NCBI GenBank assembly: GCA_003439945.1
Contig: QVRM01002803.1
Location: 62,001 to 126,000, forward strand
Reading direction: 5' to 3'
Source: Dermanyssus gallinae
Taxonomy: Eukaryota > Arthropoda > Arachnida > Mesostigmata > Dermanyssidae
Length of the DNA stretch: 64,000 nucleotides
Position 1 is the stretch's first letter. Each line of letters begins with the position of its first letter. This document shows positions 62,355 through 64,000 of the stretch, piece after piece. The position numbers and the translations under genes are program-made. The notes below the pieces were generated by a model that had not been told where the DNA came from, searched no databases, and was given only the letters and a program-made list of their open reading frames with translations.

Positions 62355-62918
62355 CGTGGGGGCAAAGCTAACCTCGACTCAACTTGGTGCACTCAATCTG
62401 GTGAAACCGGCTTTTTTGAAACGAGTACTGGGTTTACACACGTCAGCATACAACCGCCTCACGTATTTGCTGTGCAATATTCCGCTATTCGTGGAACAGA
62501 TAAAAAAAACTGTTTGAGCTCCCAGACATCCCTGCATACAGCGAGTTCATACGGCGATATGAAGAGAAGATGGCAGAGGTCTACCCACGTTTTTATATGG
62601 CAGATGCAATGATTAGGTCAAAATGGAAGGGCACGGGCAGGACAAACAGGCACATAACCGTCCGTTTTGCTGTTTACAGTCGTAACCACCTTCTATGCCA
62701 GAACGACGCTTACCATGAACTCTGTGACGCTATGTGTTCGTAAATATTGTTATGGTATAAGTGTAAGTTATCATGGGGAGTGCAATGCAGTCTCCTCGCT
62801 AACAAGGCTGACACTGATCGATGTTTATTTTTTATTTTAATATCATTACGCGTCTGTAGTGATATTAATCATACTATTGTAAATTTTACCCATTCTGGTG
62901 TGAAAATAAATCATGCAA

Positions 62919-62919
<1 letters not shown>
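62355..62919. other. no feature recognised
   Basis: Between LINE copy 3 and the (TA)n array before the Tc1-like element. Open stretches lack identifiable motifs. Confidence 0.35.

Positions 62920-62981
<62 letters not shown>
62920..62981. repeat. (TA)n array at the Tc1-like element 5' end
   Basis: About 30 TA units, with one TGTA interruption, adjoin the inverted repeat. Confidence 0.95.
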
Positions 62982-62984
<3 letters not shown>

Positions 62985-64000
62985 TCACTGAAAAAAATAT
63001 AGGGCCACCCATGTTTGCCACATTTCACGCATTTATTATAACCGATTGCGTAAAGATCATAATGATACATGCTCACAGAGTAACAGCGGATACTTTTATC
63101 GACATTTGGAGTATCGGGTTACCTTAAAACACGAGAATTCGACATTTGGCACAGCTACGCTGCGAAAAAATTATAAAGTCACCACCAAGATGCATGTCTT
63201 AGCGAGTGAATTGAGTGGAATAACAACGTTTGGGCTCATTTCACGGCTCGACGGAAACGAAAGCAGACCTCCTATCAGAAAATTTTCTGTGCTGAAACGA
63301 TGGGTTTGGGTCGGCGTCTCACGAGTGACGAAAAGACCCAAATCAAGGCTTATAAGGATGTTGGCCTCTCTAATCGGGAAATTTCCCGTCGATTGGGGCG
63401 TTCTCGCCAAGTAGTGAACGACTTCGTGAATTTGGGTGAAAAATACGGCGTAAAAAAGAAACCGGGGCGTCCAAATGCCATTTCGGAACGAAACAAGCGC
63501 GCAATTTTGAAGATAGCCTCGAACTCTGCGCTCTCGGCAAAGGCAATTGCGGCGGCGGCCGGTGTGCAAACGAACGTGCGAAATGTGCAAAACCTCCTCA
63601 GGAAGACACTTTGGCTCACGAGAAAAAAACTTAAGAGAAAACCACGATTGACCGCTGAGCATCAGAAAGCTCGTCTCGACTTTGCCCAGGTTACGATGTC
63701 ATGGACCACTGAATGGCACCGAGTGCTCTTTTCGGATGAAAAAAAGATCAATTATGATGGACCGGATGGATTTAACTATTATTTCCACGATGTGCGCAAG
63801 GAAGAACGATTTTTGTCAAAACGGCACTCAGGTGGCGGTTCGGTGATGATCTGGGCCGCTGTCGGGTATTATACAAGGTCGCCGATTGTGTTTTTAGACG
63901 GTTGTGTTAATTCGACGCGCTATAGGGATCTACTAGAAGAGCAATCCGCACATTTTGAGCTGATGGGAGGACCCGACTTTGTTTTTCAACACGATAATGT
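62982..64000 (+). mobile_element. Tc1-like DNA transposon, 5' part, runs off the window
   Basis: Begins CAGTCACTGAAAAAAATATA directly after a (TA)n array, as expected for a Tc1/mariner superfamily inverted repeat with a TA target. The transposase frame follows at 63300. The 3' end and second inverted repeat lie beyond the window. Confidence 0.88.
63300..64000 (+). CDS. Tc1/Tc3-like transposase, 5' part, open to the window end
   Basis: Cut-and-paste transposase, 233 open codons with no stop. ATG at 63300 begins MGLGRRLTSDEKTQIKAYKD. The N-terminus shows a paired helix-turn-helix: LSNREISRRLGRSRQVVNDF, the GRP linker (KKKPGRPNAIS), then SALSAKAIAAAAG. The catalytic domain has VLFSDEKKINYDGPDGFNYY (first Asp), the Gly-rich GGGSVMIWAAVGY, and FQHDN (second Asp); the third acidic residue is beyond the edge. 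The motifs resemble Tc3/Tc1 rather than the mariner D34D group. It appears younger than the four mariner relics here. Confidence 0.9.
   Translation, partial: MGLGRRLTSDEKTQIKAYKDVGLSNREISRRLGRSRQVVNDFVNLGEKYGVKKKPGRPNAISERNKRAILKIASNSALSAKAIAAAAGVQTNVRNVQNLLRKTLWLTRKKLKRKPRLTAEHQKARLDFAQVTMSWTTEWHRVLFSDEKKINYDGPDGFNYYFHDVRKEERFLSKRHSGGGSVMIWAAVGYYTRSPIVFLDGCVNSTRYRDLLEEQSAHFELMGGPDFVFQHDN

Overview
This is a eukaryotic window (spliced genes, GT-AG introns, heavy transposon and microsatellite load), most likely from an arthropod. The best clue to lineage is a complete vitellogenin receptor (VgR, LDL-receptor superfamily) with 4 LDL-A modules in its first ligand-binding block and 8 in its second. 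Ticks and mites are known for this 4+8 layout, while insects usually have 5+8, so I infer a chelicerate, perhaps a mite or tick. No database search was possible; all identities come from reading the translated sequence.

Layout. (1) 0-6 kb, minus strand: the 5' half of an RBM25-like spliceosome-associated RNA-binding protein (six coding exons with an RRM), running off the left end. (2) 6-9.5 kb: a divergent, low-complexity upstream region. (3) 9.5-12.7 kb, plus strand: mRpL20 (mitochondrial ribosomal protein L20), 151 aa, whose start codon appears to be split by an intron. (4) 12.7-24.3 kb: a transposon graveyard (mariner and LINE relics, SINEs, short tandem duplications). (5) 24.3-50.9 kb, minus strand: VgR, thirteen coding exons joining in one frame to 5850 nt (1949 aa), with every intron phase matching. 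(6) 51-64 kb: SINEs, a mariner relic, a 1.17 kb tandem duplication, fragments of two LINE families, a possible exon of another minus-strand gene, and at the right edge the 5' part of a Tc1-like transposon whose transposase frame is open to the window end.

Mobile elements. Two LINE families carry a C-terminal restriction-like endonuclease (R2/R4 group). One sits repeatedly in (TAA)n arrays, as described for Dong-type R4 elements; the other sits between (TA)n arrays. A tRNA-derived SINE family has seven copies, and there are at least four dead mariners. (TA)n and (TAA)n arrays are very abundant and often mark element ends. Most VgR introns contain such insertions, some within tens of bases of splice sites.

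The three host genes have unrelated roles (pre-mRNA splicing, mitochondrial translation, yolk uptake), and nothing in the window suggests they are co-regulated.
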